This document shows, one piece after another, positions 24,361 to 33,416 of a stretch of 64,000 bases of DNA (its first letter is position 1; each line of letters starts with the position of its first letter). The DNA is taken from positions 496,001 to 560,000 of the forward strand of contig JBDWFY010000011.1 of NCBI GenBank assembly GCA_039976075.1. The letters are read 5' to 3'. The position numbers and the translations under genes are program-made. Under the pieces are notes generated by a model. It worked only from the letters and a program-made list of their open reading frames with translations, searched no databases and had not been told where the DNA came from. The DNA is from JBDWFY01 sp039976075 (lineage in GTDB: Bacteria; Pseudomonadota; Alphaproteobacteria; Rhizobiales; Stappiaceae).

Positions 24361-25500
24361 TTACAAGTGTTTGTTTTTCATCAGGTGGGCGTCGAGTGCA
24401 GCGATCCCTTCGTCCAGGCCCGAGCGACCAAATCCCAGGCGGAAGCGGTCACTTGGCGTGGGTCCCAAGTCAGACGAATAGATCGTGCTTGGTAAAAACA
24501 GCACGCCACTTTCCTCGACCAGGGACCTGGTAAACGCCTCAACGCCGTCAGCACCCTTGTAACGGGGATAACCCATGCAGGAGCCGTCCGGTCGTTGCCA
24601 GTCAAACAGATCCTCGTGACGGGAAAAGAAGGCATCCCATTTGGGCAGGTTCTCATCCACGATGGCGCAATTGCGGGCCAGTATCTTTTCGCGATTATGC
24701 AATGCAATCATTGCAAGCCGTTCGCTGGGGCCGGAATTGCAGATCGACAGGTAATGCTTCATCCGCTCCATCTGCGACAGCAGGGCTGAATCCTTGCAGG
24801 CGATCCAGCCGATCCGCAAGCCGGGCAGACCATATGATTTAGACATCACATTCAAGGATAACCCGCGTTCATATACGTCGGCGATAAACGGCAGATGTTG
24901 GGCGCCCGTTGGACCCAGACCGTTAAAAATTTCATCATGCAGAATATAGATGCCGTGCTTGCGGCAGAGTTCGATCAGTGCCTGATAGCGGTCAGCGGCA
25001 AGGATCGTTCCGGTTGGATTATGCGGGAAGTTGATCGTGACCAGACGTGTGTTGGGGCGGACAGCGTCCGCAACACGGTCAATGTCGAGCGACCAGTTGT
25101 CCTCGGGATCCAGCGGTACCCCGGTTGCCTCGCAAATCGCAACAGGCAGGGTTTCGTGGGACTGGTAGTTGGGCGTGACCACGATGGCGTGGCTGTCTTG
25201 TTCCAGAATGACGTTATTCGCCGCGAAAATTCCCTCGCTTGCCCCTGCAAAACACAAGATATCAGCGGCAGATTGATCGGTATATGTCTGTGCAATCGCC
25301 TGACGCAGGTCCGGTGCACCATAGGTTTCGGTGTATCCCAGCCATAAATCTTCAAATGCCGTGCGCTGCTGGGCGGTAGCCATTGCCAACAACGTGCCCA
25401 TCGACATGCTTTCAGCATCTGAAGCTGTCAGGTGATAACGCGCCTTGAATTCCCACTTTGAAAAATGCGTTTCCAGTCGAAAATCAGGAAGTGTTGGCAT
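24361..25500 (-). CDS. PLP-dependent class I/II aminotransferase
   Basis: A 379-residue fold-type I enzyme. Visible features are the cofactor-phosphate region FAGASEGIFAANNV, NFPHNPTGTI (substrate carboxylate and PLP contacts), the Asp of YILHDEIFNGL, the PLP Lys in VMSKSYGLPGLRIGW and a C-terminal Arg in RFRLGFGRSG. The start is ATG 25500, since the family pattern begins at MPTLPDFRLETHF; the upstream open frame overlaps the divergent gene. It belongs to the broad aminotransferase group that also contains capreomycidine synthase-like enzymes. Only 31 bp separate it from the ornithine-cyclodeaminase-like gene, so their promoters must lie inside each other's transcribed regions. Confidence 0.85.
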   Translation of the reverse strand: MPTLPDFRLETHFSKWEFKARYHLTASDAESMSMGTLLAMATAQQRTAFEDLWLGYTETYGAPDLRQAIAQTYTDQSAADILCFAGASEGIFAANNVILEQDSHAIVVTPNYQSHETLPVAICEATGVPLDPEDNWSLDIDRVADAVRPNTRLVTINFPHNPTGTILAADRYQALIELCRKHGIYILHDEIFNGLGPTGAQHLPFIADVYERGLSLNVMSKSYGLPGLRIGWIACKDSALLSQMERMKHYLSICNSGPSERLAMIALHNREKILARNCAIVDENLPKWDAFFSRHEDLFDWQRPDGSCMGYPRYKGADGVEAFTRSLVEESGVLFLPSTIYSSDLGPTPSDRFRLGFGRSGLDEGIAALDAHLMKNKHL

Positions 25501-25531
25501 AGGTTCTAATCTCCACGAACGAGGGTTGAAA

Positions 25532-26488
25532 ATGATTAGCTTAGACCGCCAGGAAATCGAAGCCTTAATTGACGTGCACCATGCCGCCCTCGCAATTGAA
25601 GAAGCCTTCCGCGCTACCAGTCGGGGGCAGGTGAATCTGCCCCCCATCGGTCACATAACATTCCCAGGCAGGGGAGCGGATTGTCACATCAAATACGGTC
25701 ATCTTCAGGATGCCCCGACGTTCGTGATCAAGGTGGCCACCGGTTTCCCCCACAATGCAGATTTAGGTCTTGCGACCGGCAATGGTCTGGTTCTGGTGCT
25801 ATCGGCTGAGACAGGGCAGGTCCAGGCTGTGCTCCACGATGAAATGGTGCTGACGGACATCAGAACAGGACTGGGCGGTGCGATTGCGACTCGCCTGCTT
25901 GCACGCAAGGACAGCAAACAAATTCTGGTCGTTGGAACAGGACCGCAGGCCCGGCGACAGATCGAGGCGCATGCGGCCCTTCTGTCTGAACCGGTCAGAT
26001 TCAGGATCTGGGGACGAAACGCGGAACGGGCAGCGGATCTGATCGAGGGGCTTTCATCGAGCTGCGTCATCTCGGTTGCGGACAATCTGGAGCAAGAGGT
26101 CAGACAGGCGGACATCGTTGTCACGGCAACAGGGGCCGCAGCCCCGCTGATCATGGCTGACTGGGTGATGCCGGGAACGCACATCACCGCCGTGGGGGCC
26201 GATGCACCGGGCAAGCAGGAGTTGGAGGTGGACCTTGTCGGCCGAGCGGATGTTTTATCCGTTGATCTGGCGACCCAGTGCATTGATCACGGCGAGGTTT
26301 CGCATGCCGTAAAAGCGGGGCGCATCGACCAACAAGACCTGAAGGAGCTGGGGTCCTTGCTGATGAATACAGACACGGGACGAACGAACGAGTCGCAAAT
26401 CACCATTGCGGATTTGACGGGCATCGCGGCTCAGGACATTGCGATGGCGAATTCTGTCTTATCGGCGTTCAAAAGCCGTAACGATTGA
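25532..26488 (+). CDS. Ornithine cyclodeaminase/mu-crystallin family protein
   Basis: A 318-residue NAD(P)-dependent enzyme of the OCD/mu-crystallin fold. The dinucleotide motif is VVGTGPQARRQIEAH, preceded by DEMVLTDIRTGLGGAIATRLLA, and the substrate region includes the Lys of CHIKYGHL. Family members include ornithine cyclodeaminase, lysine cyclodeaminase, ketimine reductase and alanine dehydrogenase, so the product is a cyclic or N-containing amino acid or imine. ATG 25532 has GAGG eight bases upstream. The divergent aminotransferase and downstream luciferase-like gene suggest an amino-acid-derived pathway. Confidence 0.87.
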   Translation: MISLDRQEIEALIDVHHAALAIEEAFRATSRGQVNLPPIGHITFPGRGADCHIKYGHLQDAPTFVIKVATGFPHNADLGLATGNGLVLVLSAETGQVQAVLHDEMVLTDIRTGLGGAIATRLLARKDSKQILVVGTGPQARRQIEAHAALLSEPVRFRIWGRNAERAADLIEGLSSSCVISVADNLEQEVRQADIVVTATGAAAPLIMADWVMPGTHITAVGADAPGKQELEVDLVGRADVLSVDLATQCIDHGEVSHAVKAGRIDQQDLKELGSLLMNTDTGRTNESQITIADLTGIAAQDIAMANSVLSAFKSRND

Positions 26489-26645
26489 CCAGCTCATCCA
26501 AGCTCACCGAATGAAGTACTGCCAATAATGTGATTTCCATAGTAAGCAGAAAGCCTCTCTGGTGCGTGCGCGCTTCGCTCTTTCGCATGAGTATCGAAAG
26601 CCGGATCTTGGCGCGTTGTTGACAGCGCGGCGGACGGTAAAGGAA

Positions 26646-27620
26646 ATGATCAAATTGAACACACCAAACAAGACGACCTTTCCGCAGATCAGCCCGGCCT
26701 ATAACGCGATTTTCAAGCCCGACCGTCTCAGCCTGGGAATAATAGCGCCGCTTGAGTCGTATCAAATTGAAGAGGTGCCCACACTGGAACGCCATCTGGA
26801 ACGCATCAAGCTGGCAGAAGCGTTGGGATTTTCCGCTGTCTGGTTGCGCGATATTCCGTTTAGCGTTCCCTCTTTCGGAGACGTGGGGCAAATATTCGAC
26901 CCGTTTGTTTACCTCGGTGCATTGGCGGCGTGCACCGACCGTATTGGTCTAGGCATTGCCAGCGTCATCCTGCCGCTGCGCCACCCGGCGCACGTAGCCA
27001 AGGCAGCTGCATCGGCGGATGTTTTATCGGGTGGCCGGGTTTTGCTCGGTGTGGCCTCCGGTGACCGGCCGGAAGAATATCCAGCACTCAACATGGACTA
27101 TGATGAACGCGGTGCGCGGTTTCGGGACAGTATGAATTATATCCGGGCAACCTTTGAAACGAACCCCCGGTTTGATGGCGCTCAGGGTCGTCTCAACGGA
27201 CATCTGGATATGCTGCCCAAGCCTGTCTCAGGGCGCATTCCGATGCTGATCACGGGGCGCTGTCAGCAAACCCCCGAATGGGTTGCCGAGCACGGCGATG
27301 GATTGATTTCCTATCCACGTAATGCCGACATCCAAAACCGCCTGATCGCAGACTATCGCCAGCAGGTCCGGACCGCGGGCGGGATAGACAAACCCGTGAT
27401 GCAATCGCTGTATGTTGACGTTATGGAAAAGGCGGATGCTCCGGTGCGCCCGATCCATCTGGGTTTTCAGGCTGGGACAAATTTCCTGCTGCACTATCTA
27501 CGAGAAGTGGAAAGCCTTGGCGTGAACCACGTGGCGCTGAACCTCCGGTTCAACAATGCCGACATTGAAACAACCCTCAAACGTATCGCGGACGATCTGC
27601 TGCCTGAATTTTCACGCTGA
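26646..27620 (+). CDS. LLM class flavin-dependent oxidoreductase (BA3436-type)
   Basis: A 324-residue TIM-barrel luciferase-like monooxygenase: LSLGIIAPLESYQIEEVPTL, GFSAVWLRDIPFSVPSFGD, VILPLRHPAHVAKAAASADVLSGGR and VASGDRPEEYP, all typical of the BA3436-type group. It uses reduced FMN supplied by a separate reductase. The frame opens earlier (GTG 26562), but residues before MIKLNTPNK look non-coding; the ribosome site at 26646 is poor, so the start is uncertain. It lies 157 bp behind the OCD-like gene on the same strand and may share its transcript. Confidence 0.85.
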   Translation: MIKLNTPNKTTFPQISPAYNAIFKPDRLSLGIIAPLESYQIEEVPTLERHLERIKLAEALGFSAVWLRDIPFSVPSFGDVGQIFDPFVYLGALAACTDRIGLGIASVILPLRHPAHVAKAAASADVLSGGRVLLGVASGDRPEEYPALNMDYDERGARFRDSMNYIRATFETNPRFDGAQGRLNGHLDMLPKPVSGRIPMLITGRCQQTPEWVAEHGDGLISYPRNADIQNRLIADYRQQVRTAGGIDKPVMQSLYVDVMEKADAPVRPIHLGFQAGTNFLLHYLREVESLGVNHVALNLRFNNADIETTLKRIADDLLPEFSR

Positions 27621-27880
27621 GAGACGTGAAGCATTCACAATAGAAACTCTGGATACAGAACAAGGATCAGGTTTGCTGCACAGCTCGGGCGAAGGGCGTG
27701 GCCAGTTATATTATAGTATAAGAGTATGTATATTAAGTAATTATAATATAAGAATTGACTTGAATACATTAACACCAAATTATCGATAGTTGAATATCAT
27801 GTTGACGTAGAGTTGACGTTCTGATGCCACTAATATTCTGGCAGTCAATGGGCGTTCAATAAAATTGCCTGGGGGGGCAC

Positions 27881-29890
27881 ATGACGCACCACTACAGCCG
27901 ACATTTTTTGGGTGTATCGACATGCACCGGTTTCGCACTCATGTTTCTGTCGCAAACACCGCCGGCGTTTGCACAAACGATATGCGGGCTTGTGAACACC
28001 GTGACTTGCGTCGTGCCCGGCGGCACAACATTGGGTTCTGTCAGCAATTCAGGCAATGATGCCGGCGTTACGAACCAGGGCGATGTGACGGGAACCGTAC
28101 TGACCGATGGAACCAATTCCAGTATCTTCAATTCAGGGACTGTGGGTGCTGATCTCCAAACAGACGAGGACAACTCGCCGATCACCAATACAGGTTCTGT
28201 CGTCGGGGAAATCATCGTGAATGGAGAAAATTCAGACGTCAACAACAGCGGATATGTCGGATACCAGATACGGACATACGGCGATGGATCCGGTGTGATC
28301 AATTCAGGCGTCATTGTTGACGATATCAGTACTCTTTTTCGGGACTCGGAGGTCACGAATTCCGGGACGGTGGGGACCGATATTCGTACCTGGCAGGATG
28401 ATTCTCCTGTCATCAACACAGGTCGCGTCGGTACCTATATCGATACGTTTGGCGACCGATCCCATATCACCAATTCCGGGACTGTCGGAACGTATATTGA
28501 GACCGGTGCGCGTGACACCGACGTGATCAACTCCGGAAGCGTCGGGACCTATATTTCGACGCGTGGAATTGGTTCCGACATTGTCAATTCCGGCTCCGTT
28601 GGGGCGTACATCCGCTCGGGGCGGCTAGGGATTACAACGGGGTCCGATGTTACGAACTCCGGTTTCGTGGGGACCGGGGACGCAGGAGACGGAATATTCC
28701 TCGATGGTGATGAGGCACACCTGACGCTGCTTCGAGGGTCTGTTATTCGCGGTACAATCGATTTTGCAGGCGGCGGAACCCAGACTCTGGAAGTTGGCAA
28801 CGGACTCTCAGTCAATGCAACGTTTACAACGCCGCCTACTGCCATCGAGCCCAATGGCGCGCTATTTGCTGCGTCGGGAAATCGGGCTGTCATCGTCGAC
28901 CCGACCAACCTGTCGACCCAGGACGCGCAACTGGCGGACTTGACCGGCGGAATTTCGACGGCCCTTGAGAACAGACTGTCCCGGGTTCGCAGCGGAACAG
29001 GTGGTGCATTGAGCACCAGCGGACCTGTCGATGGCGCAATGCGGGGCGATCCGGGTCAGCTTTTCTGGATGGGCGCGTTTGGATCCTTCCGCCGGCAGGA
29101 AGCCAGCTCTCCCTCGGCCGAAACGCAGCAGTGGGTCGGCGGGGTCGTGATCGGCGTTGATAATCTGTTGCGGGACAATCTGCGGGCAGGTTTCCTGGGA
29201 GGCACTGCTGCGGGTGGCGTCGATGCGGAATTTGATGCGCAGAAAACCGACAGCCAGAGTTTCTTTGTGGGATCCTATGCTTCGCTCCTGAAAGCGGGGC
29301 TGGTGTTTGATACGGCGCTGACCGGTGGTTACTCGACTTTTGAGCAGGAACGTTCGGTTGCAAACAACCTTGCAGCGACGGGTCTTGAAACGGCAACGGC
29401 GGACTTCGGCGGATGGTTCATCTCGCCAGAGCTGTCCGTCACCAAACCGGCGGTGCTGTGGGGACATCCGCTGGAGGGCAGTCTGGGTCTGCGCTATTCG
29501 GGGCTGTTTCTGGACGGATTTTCCGAAAGCGGCACTTCCGCACCGCTTACGGTTGACGGTCGATCTGATCATATCGGTGTTGCCCGGCTGCAATTGGCCG
29601 CACCCTATGAAAAAATCCTGGCAAACGGCGCCGCTTTCCGCCACCAAGTCAAGACGGGCCTGCAGGCTCGCAGCACCTTCGGCGGTCAGACAATTGATGG
29701 GGCACTGCTTGGTCAGAACGTCAGCTTCACGCCGGGCGGCGATGACAACACGCTTGGGGCGTACGGAAGTGTATCGGGCGAATATGTCACCCAAAACGCA
29801 GTGGTGATTGGCGCAGGCGGTGAGGGACTGCTTGAAGCCGATGGAGCCTATCGGATTTCAGCCCGCACCAGCCTGGAGTACCGCTTCTAG
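27881..29890 (+). CDS. Autotransporter with a repeat-built passenger domain
   Basis: A 669-residue outer-membrane protein. It has a signal peptide ending PPAFA near residue 31, a passenger of 11 copies of a 19-residue repeat (about 62-270; core V-x-N-S-G-x-V-G-x-x-I-x-T), a linker, and a C-terminal autotransporter beta-barrel (about 393-669) that begins LFWMGAFGSFRRQ and ends RTSLEYRF with the terminal Phe required for barrel assembly. The passenger repeats predict a right-handed beta-helix on the cell surface. No protease or esterase motif is visible, so an adhesin or structural role is most likely. The 260-bp AT-rich region upstream (27690-27830) holds the promoter. Confidence 0.87.
   Translation: MTHHYSRHFLGVSTCTGFALMFLSQTPPAFAQTICGLVNTVTCVVPGGTTLGSVSNSGNDAGVTNQGDVTGTVLTDGTNSSIFNSGTVGADLQTDEDNSPITNTGSVVGEIIVNGENSDVNNSGYVGYQIRTYGDGSGVINSGVIVDDISTLFRDSEVTNSGTVGTDIRTWQDDSPVINTGRVGTYIDTFGDRSHITNSGTVGTYIETGARDTDVINSGSVGTYISTRGIGSDIVNSGSVGAYIRSGRLGITTGSDVTNSGFVGTGDAGDGIFLDGDEAHLTLLRGSVIRGTIDFAGGGTQTLEVGNGLSVNATFTTPPTAIEPNGALFAASGNRAVIVDPTNLSTQDAQLADLTGGISTALENRLSRVRSGTGGALSTSGPVDGAMRGDPGQLFWMGAFGSFRRQEASSPSAETQQWVGGVVIGVDNLLRDNLRAGFLGGTAAGGVDAEFDAQKTDSQSFFVGSYASLLKAGLVFDTALTGGYSTFEQERSVANNLAATGLETATADFGGWFISPELSVTKPAVLWGHPLEGSLGLRYSGLFLDGFSESGTSAPLTVDGRSDHIGVARLQLAAPYEKILANGAAFRHQVKTGLQARSTFGGQTIDGALLGQNVSFTPGGDDNTLGAYGSVSGEYVTQNAVVIGAGGEGLLEADGAYRISARTSLEYRF
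28064..28690 (+). repeat. 11 tandem 57-bp (19-residue) coding repeats
   Basis: Nine consecutive units are exactly 19 residues, for example EVTNSGTVGTDIRTWQDDS and DVINSGSVGTYISTRGIGS. The tenth is lengthened by four residues and the eleventh is partial. DNA identity between units is moderate, so these are old repeats kept by selection on the protein. Confidence 0.8.
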
Positions 29891-29987
29891 AGCTCATCGC
29901 TTAAAAGTTGGATCGCCCTTACGATAAGGATGCCTATTAAAACAAAAGCTTGGGGCCGATCAAAACCAAACCGGTCGAGCAGCGGTG

Positions 29988-30284
29988 TTATCCATCAATC
30001 GTCAGTTCCCGGATCTCGATGGTGCCACCGGCTTCAAAGACAGGATTGCCCCTAAGCAGTTGTTTCGCTTCTTCGACATCATTGGCAGCGACTTTGATGT
30101 ATCCGACCAACGTGCTTGCTTGTTGCGGTGAGGCAGGCGGCTTGCGTGCGCAAACTGCCTCACCAAAGGCACTGCCACCGCGCATCACGCCTTTTTGGGT
30201 CAGTGATGCCAGATAGGGGCCCCAGTTTTCACTGTCTTCCGGCTCAACGTGGTAATCATTATGCATCAGGAACAGAAATTCCAT
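29988..30284 (-). CDS. YCII-related (DGPF) domain protein
   Basis: A 98-residue alpha+beta barrel protein starting MEFLFLMHND and containing GVMRGGSAFGEAVCARKP and VGYIKVAANDVEEAKQLL, which matches the YCII/DGPF family. The conserved DGPF block is replaced here by KPPASPQQ. These proteins are small and of uncertain enzymatic role; some are fused to sigma factors. The gene is alone behind the autotransporter. Confidence 0.8.
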   Translation of the reverse strand: MEFLFLMHNDYHVEPEDSENWGPYLASLTQKGVMRGGSAFGEAVCARKPPASPQQASTLVGYIKVAANDVEEAKQLLRGNPVFEAGGTIEIRELTIDG

Positions 30285-30316
30285 CAGTGCGTCCCTCCGC
30301 TGGAGCTGTCACTGGA

Positions 30317-30724
30317 TCATGTGAACAGGTACAGTTCTTTTTCTTTCATGTTCTCCGGACTATAGACCGCAATTGGCATGGGCGGGCAGATTATGACTGT
30401 TCCCCAAAATGCAGAGCAGATTGCTTCCACTGCTTCGTTCAAAGGTAGAAGTTTGCGGTCAAGTTCGGAATCGAATGAGAGGAGCCAGCATTGAGGCTCA
30501 AGGTGATAAGCCGATAGTTTCTCCATTAATTCACTTGAGTACGCCCGCATGCCGGTTCGCGGATTGCAGTGGGAGAAATCAAGGTCGGGATTATGATTGA
30601 GGCGGCCGAGGATTTTCTCTCGTTTTTTCGGGTTCTTCAGAAGAGTTTTGTAACGGGAACGCTTCGACTTGGTCACAAAAGCATCGACGAATTTGGCTTC
30701 CCAGAAGTCACTGTCATTTGACAT
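30317..30724 (-). CDS. Unrecognised 135-residue protein in a low-GC accessory segment
   Basis: I do not recognise the family. It is a soluble protein with a basic N-terminal third (FVTKSKRSRYKTLLKNPKKR), a middle HNPDLDFSHCNPRTGMRAYS and a hydrophobic, Pro-rich end (FWGTVIICPPMPIAVYSPEN). The basic start would allow nucleic-acid contact. It is the last of three minus-strand genes, 143 bp behind the DUF218 gene, and may belong with the Thg1-like/DUF218 pair. Confidence 0.6.
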   Translation of the reverse strand: MSNDSDFWEAKFVDAFVTKSKRSRYKTLLKNPKKREKILGRLNHNPDLDFSHCNPRTGMRAYSSELMEKLSAYHLEPQCWLLSFDSELDRKLLPLNEAVEAICSAFWGTVIICPPMPIAVYSPENMKEKELYLFT

Positions 30725-30867
30725 TGGCTAGTTCTCTTGATCGAAGATTACGCGTGGGTGGTGTTTTGAGCAGATTGTTGGTTCACGGCAGTTTAAAGCC
30801 ATCAACTAGCAAATGCGATTAGATGCATCCATGATTTTTGCACCTCAGAGTATGACCGACGTGAAGA

Positions 30868-31569
30868 TCAGTGCGCATCCTCTTGGAGCAGTGGGCATGT
30901 GGCCGTGTTCAGTTCCCGAATGAACCCGGCTTTCAGATAGGGCCTTAAATTTTGCCATTCGGAAAGAACTTCCCTTGTCAGGGCTGGGCTTGTTTGCCAC
31001 TGAGTGGGGTCAACGGGATGGTAGTTCGCTGGCGCCAGCATTTTAACAACGTCCGGCCAGTGGCGTTCAATGGTCATCAGATACCGCCTCGAAGCACTCA
31101 GCCTGCCCACGGCTATGACTGAGCTGATTGAATCGAACAGTCCAAGTTCACGCAAGACTCTCATTGAGAATTCTACATTTTCACCGGTGTTTTTTGATTT
31201 CGTTTCAATGGTGATCTGGCTGCGTGACACACCGGCGCGAACCAGTTCGTCGGCCATCATCTCAGCCTCAGTACGTCCGGCCTGTTCAGCCCTCCCACCG
31301 GAAACGATAATATGTTTGAACATGCCTTCTTGCCATAGCCGAACAGCTTCTTTTACCCGAGCCTCCGCGCTCCTCTGACCGCCGAAAACCAGGCAAAGTT
31401 CGGCTGGAACGAGTTCGGTTTTAATCAGAAGATACCGGTTTATGGCACGAACCAGTGCAGGAGAGGGCGGTTGGTTTTCTTGCGGGCAAAGGGGCGTCAC
31501 GTGGGCATTCCAGCTGCAGGATTGGAACAGGTCAGGGCGAATCCGCTCTCCGAACAACGTCAAATTCAA
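30868..31569 (-). CDS. DUF218 (YdcF/SanA-like) protein
   Basis: A 233-residue protein with the DUF218 core: AELCLVFGGQRSAEARVKEAVRLWQEG, HIIVSGGRAEQAGRTEAEMMADELV, then ITIETKSKNTGENVEFS. The SGG, TEAEMM and E-x-KSKNTGEN blocks are the family hallmarks and imply a Rossmann-like nucleotide-binding fold; E. coli YdcF binds SAM. It has no signal peptide or membrane helix, unlike SanA. Its ATG overlaps the stop of the Thg1-like gene by four bases, so the two are coupled. A role in nucleotide or RNA metabolism alongside Thg1 is inference. Confidence 0.8.
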   Translation of the reverse strand: MNLTLFGERIRPDLFQSCSWNAHVTPLCPQENQPPSPALVRAINRYLLIKTELVPAELCLVFGGQRSAEARVKEAVRLWQEGMFKHIIVSGGRAEQAGRTEAEMMADELVRAGVSRSQITIETKSKNTGENVEFSMRVLRELGLFDSISSVIAVGRLSASRRYLMTIERHWPDVVKMLAPANYHPVDPTQWQTSPALTREVLSEWQNLRPYLKAGFIRELNTATCPLLQEDAH

Positions 31570-32390
31570 TCGGAAACATCGGAAAAGAATATCGGATCGG
31601 CTCCATCAAATATGACGTCCACTCTGTTCTTGACATCGCCAAAATACTCGACGGGCAAGCGCTCGATCACACCTCGCAAAACGGTCCTGTCTTCAGGTTT
31701 GTTGGCTTCCGGTATATTCGCCCAGGTCTCATCCTCGATGTAGACCGGCTTCGTTTTTCTTTGCATATAGACGCCGTAGCGATCAGATGCCGGATAGGTA
31801 GCGTGATAGTCCGTGCCAAGTTCAGCCATCGCAGCGAGCATGTCAGACTGGTTTAGGCCATGCATTGCTTTGGCCGAGATATGACTGCGGCATGCAGAAC
31901 TCACTCCGTTCTTTCTGGCATCTTGAGAGCGCCATACGATGACATTTGACGCTTCGTCCCTCGATGGGACTTGCCACACTCGGGCATCAAAGACCGGTAG
32001 TCGAGCTCTGACGATGTCCTCATAGCCTTGTTCAAGCATGTTGAGGGTAAACTCAGATGTAGCGATTGATGCAAGAACGCTGGAGGTTTTTTGAAGCCGA
32101 CCATCAAACATGATCGATCCGTTCTCATTTGCCTGCCAAATTAGATTGATTTCGTCGGATTGAACGAAGCTTAACTTGGCATGTGTTTCCTTGATCAACC
32201 GTGCACAGGCTGCTCTCATAGCCTTTGAAATGACATCATCAAATGGGCGCTTGAAACCCTTAGTGAATTTGCTGAATGAACGTCCATCTATCCTTGCGCA
32301 AACCGGCAATGTCAGGTCTAGCCGCCGTTTTGCTTCAGAACCTTCATAGGCTTTCATTCGCTCGCCAAGCTCATCAACCAGCCGGCTCAT
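31566..32390 (-). CDS. Thg1-like 3'-5' nucleotidyltransferase (tRNA-His guanylyltransferase superfamily)
   Basis: A 274-residue protein. The catalytic metal-binding motifs of Thg1 are present: Asp35 in ARIDGRSFSKFTKGF and Asp79-Glu80 in FVQSDEINLIW. The later VWRSQDARKNGV block aligns with the family region around WRQxDxxxNNLYN, though the HINNLYN core is not kept. Thg1 enzymes add G to the 5' end of tRNA-His; bacterial and archaeal Thg1-like proteins repair 5'-truncated RNAs by templated 3'-5' addition. As bacteria encode G-1 of tRNA-His, repair or a specialised RNA-modifying role is more likely. It is coupled to a DUF218 gene in a lower-GC segment, a sign of transfer. Confidence 0.82.
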   Translation of the reverse strand: MSRLVDELGERMKAYEGSEAKRRLDLTLPVCARIDGRSFSKFTKGFKRPFDDVISKAMRAACARLIKETHAKLSFVQSDEINLIWQANENGSIMFDGRLQKTSSVLASIATSEFTLNMLEQGYEDIVRARLPVFDARVWQVPSRDEASNVIVWRSQDARKNGVSSACRSHISAKAMHGLNQSDMLAAMAELGTDYHATYPASDRYGVYMQRKTKPVYIEDETWANIPEANKPEDRTVLRGVIERLPVEYFGDVKNRVDVIFDGADPIFFSDVSD

Positions 32391-32643
32391 TCTAACTTTC
32401 TCCTAATGCGCTTTCCGATGAAGTGAACCGCAGCTAATAAATAACGACAACAAACAACTATTATCGTTGTGATTCAACTTCGTTGAGCAAAACTTTACTT
32501 CTACCTTTACGGGAAAAAGGGCTTAGTGTTACATCTGACCGTGTTTGTCAAACCGTATGGCTGGCTACAGATTGTTCAGGAATTTGTAAAGGCAGCCAGA
32601 AACGACGAAGGACGGGTAACGCATTGAATTTATTGTTTGTGCG

Positions 32644-33180
32644 TTGGGGGAGTTATCTCAAATCTTTGTTGCTAAATCTATCCAGAAACAAGAAGAAAAC
32701 ACCCGCTTTCACGACAATGCTTTCATCTGGGAAGAGCTTTGCGACCTATTTGCAGATGCCGGGCTGGTTGTGGGGTTTTGGCCTAATTCGTGGGCATCGC
32801 CCGATGATCCAAGAATTGGAAAAATGCAACCGCCTGCATATCGTCTGTTAATTGATCCCAAAAATGCGAGGGATTTCTTGTTGTCGAAACCGCTGTCGGC
32901 ATCAATAACAACAGGCCGCACTTTCTCTATCTGGGCGGAAATTTTTAGTGGCCACCGAAAGTTCAATGACACTGTTTATCTGTCTATTGACGATGAGGTT
33001 TGCGTGATACGTGCGTCATACGTGGATCAGGTTCGTCGACTGGCCGCCTTGGGTTTCGCCAAAGTTTCAGGTGAAACTATTTGTTGGCACCCGCTGGTGA
33101 TCGCTTCCAGGGAAGCAGGTATGCAGTGGGAAAGACTATTGGATCAACATCAGTATCTCGCTTTTCCGGTTGAAGTCTAG
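32644..33180 (+). CDS. Unrecognised protein, possibly with a frameshifted N-terminus
   Basis: The frame is open from 32620 and yields a convincing sequence (FHDNAFIWEELCDLFADAGL, VVGFWPNSWASPDDPRIGK, then RTFSIWAEIFSGHRKFND) ending at TAG 33180. The only start is a TTG at 32644, with no good ribosome site. A different frame just upstream (32487-32627) also looks coding, containing LHLTVFVKPYGWLQIVQEFV, and ends at TGA 32625-32627. One indel near 32620 would join them into a protein of about 225 residues. The family is unknown. Composition is AT-rich like the Thg1-like gene, to which it is divergent. Confidence 0.5.
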   Translation: MGELSQIFVAKSIQKQEENTRFHDNAFIWEELCDLFADAGLVVGFWPNSWASPDDPRIGKMQPPAYRLLIDPKNARDFLLSKPLSASITTGRTFSIWAEIFSGHRKFNDTVYLSIDDEVCVIRASYVDQVRRLAALGFAKVSGETICWHPLVIASREAGMQWERLLDQHQYLAFPVEV

Positions 33181-33416
33181 CAAGTCCGAGTTATTTCCAC
33201 GGCCATAGTAATGAAGCCATGGCCAGGACCATAATACGCGTATGAGGTGTTGTTGATATTCATTGTCATGAGATGAAATTCTCGGCAGTTCAACCTCTCT
33301 TTGCTCACCCGAACTTGCGATGAAATTGGCTTTCTGAGTTCACGCGTGAAAGAAGAGCGGGCCATTTTGAGGGTAGGGGATTACGTTTTGGGGTAGCGGT
33401 AAGACGCTGTGAGATC

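Noticed and set aside
28862..29794. A 310-codon minus-strand frame
   Set aside because: It is antisense to the autotransporter barrel, which has a clear family ending, and its product is low-complexity in Arg and Gln.
30868..33180. Prophage or integrative element
   Set aside because: The segment is low in GC, but no integrase, terminase, structural gene, attachment repeat or transposase is visible around it.
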